Shown in pieces: positions 33,633-34,239 of a stretch of DNA of 34,239 nt (position 1 is the stretch's first letter; the number at the start of each line of letters is the position of its first letter). This DNA comes from a virus. The position numbers and the translations under genes are program-made. The DNA lies in the IMG/VR virus record IMGVR_UViG_3300011114_000296, positions 1 through 34,239 of that record. One strand, given 5' to 3'. The notes beneath the pieces were generated by a model, which did not search any database, was not told the DNA's origin, and saw nothing but the letters and a program-made list of their open reading frames with translations.

Positions 33633-34228
33633 TCACCCTTTCTGATTGCTGTGTCAATTGCAAATTTATAATCGTGGAATACTGCGCCAAGCTCTACGCT
33701 GCCCACCTTGCATGATTTAACCCACACGTTTTTACCGTTGCGCAAATGTCTTAAATGACCACGCCGGTCATGCAATCGCGGTGATGCGTGTGTGCCGCCT
33801 TTACTTTCTTTTTTATTTAATTTTGCACCAATCAAAACGGTGCGCCAATCATACGTCGGAATTTTTCCTTGCGCTATTTTTCGTCGGTTTGTAAACGTGT
33901 TTTTGATTTCTGGTTTATATGTTTCGCACTCATTTTCAAGTGCGCGATACCAACATCCGACAATAGCCAACATTAATTCAGCCACTTCTTTTTCAATTGT
34001 TTCTTTATCGTCAAGGCCGCCGTATCTAATTTGATCTGCATCTATTAAATAAATCATGGAAGGCATACGAATTGGCTTTTTACTTACCGGCCCTTTCCAC
34101 ATTGATACAATGATGCCTTCTTCTGGATCGGTTCCGGCAACGATCATCATCACTTCGTAATCAAAATGATTTCTTGTCGGCCCTTTCCATACAACCACAT
34201 TTTTTTCAAAAGGCGGTCGATACGTCAT
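33629..34228 (-). CDS. conserved hypothetical phage protein
   Basis: A 199-aa protein. The first half has VVVWKGPTRNHFDYEVMMIVAG and a helix ETIEKEVAELMLAIVGCWYRALENE. A conserved-looking middle is RKIAQGKIPTYDWRTVLIG, and the C-terminal GGTHASPRLHDRRGHLRHLRNGKNVWVKSCKVGS carries basic and His residues and resembles a recurring phage protein segment. The latter half might bind nucleic acid. It is AT-rich at its N-terminus. The start overlaps an upstream stop (TAATG) and the stop overlaps the next ATG. Possibly part of the early operon if the contig is circular. Confidence 0.7.
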   Translation of the reverse strand: MTYRPPFEKNVVVWKGPTRNHFDYEVMMIVAGTDPEEGIIVSMWKGPVSKKPIRMPSMIYLIDADQIRYGGLDDKETIEKEVAELMLAIVGCWYRALENECETYKPEIKNTFTNRRKIAQGKIPTYDWRTVLIGAKLNKKESKGGTHASPRLHDRRGHLRHLRNGKNVWVKSCKVGSVELGAVFHDYKFAIDTAIRKGE

Positions 34229-34239
34229 TAATGGCTCAA
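34228..34239 (-). other. possible 3' end of an upstream gene or leader
   Basis: On the minus strand the last bases read TTG AGC CAT TAA, ending in a TAATG overlap with the 199-aa gene. This could be the end of a truncated coding sequence, or simply leader sequence if the window ends join to position 1. Only four codons are visible, so no product can be named. Confidence 0.3.

Noticed and set aside
1-34239. CRISPR arrays, insertion sequences, rRNA
   Set aside because: No regularly spaced long repeats, transposase motifs or rRNA-like segments were seen.

Overview
The window looks like an almost complete, and possibly complete, genome of a small tailed bacteriophage of podovirus type. It has a large terminase, portal, scaffold, capsid, short-tail adaptor and nozzle, internal (ejection) proteins, fibre and a full lysis cassette. 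There is no tape measure, sheath, tail-tube polymerisation module, integrase, lysogeny repressor, RNA polymerase or DNA polymerase. Mid-range GC, Shine-Dalgarno starts and sigma70-type promoter boxes point to a Gram-negative, probably pseudomonadotal host. The sequence does not identify the host further.

Layout. (1) Positions 1-4180, minus strand: an early operon read leftward from a near-consensus sigma70 promoter (4225-4253). It encodes a Sak4-type RecA-like ATPase, a DUF669 protein, a Cas4/RecB-like Fe-S nuclease, a Lar-like anti-restriction protein, zinc-ribbon proteins and a 29-residue membrane microprotein. Most genes are joined by 4-nt overlaps. (2) 4260-9054, plus strand: a weaker divergent promoter, a small HTH protein, an orphan C5-cytosine methyltransferase with a second gene nested in another frame, two small proteins, a primase-helicase, an iteron-rich candidate origin (8561-8726) and a degenerate PD-(D/E)XK-like protein. 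(3) 9055-9201: a gene-free gap with a strong nested hairpin. (4) 9202-25348: small conserved phage proteins, terminase subunits, portal, decoration-like and repeat proteins, scaffold, major capsid, an unusual MptE-like/methyltransferase fusion, a tandem pair of paralogues, head-tail adaptor, tail nozzle and a GNAT-like protein. (5) 25341-30480: ejection-type proteins, interrupted by an AT-rich PP-loop ATPase with a CC-X80-CxxC iron-sulphur signature. (6) 30528-33481: a fibre gene that appears to start at ATT, then small membrane proteins, a 3-TM holin and a GH108 endolysin. (7) 33366-34239, minus strand: genes converging on the endolysin.

The genes at both ends run on the minus strand. Joining the ends would create a perfect 6-bp inverted repeat across the junction, so the contig may be circular or circularly permuted. 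In that case the early operon would run from 4180 through the junction to about 33366.

The most interesting items are the gene nested in the methyltransferase, with its own ribosome binding site and recognisable motifs in both frames; the ATT-initiated fibre; the Fe-S PP-loop enzyme among virion genes; the MptE-like/methyltransferase fusion with a hairpin-bridged ribosome binding site; and the translationally coupled membrane microprotein.
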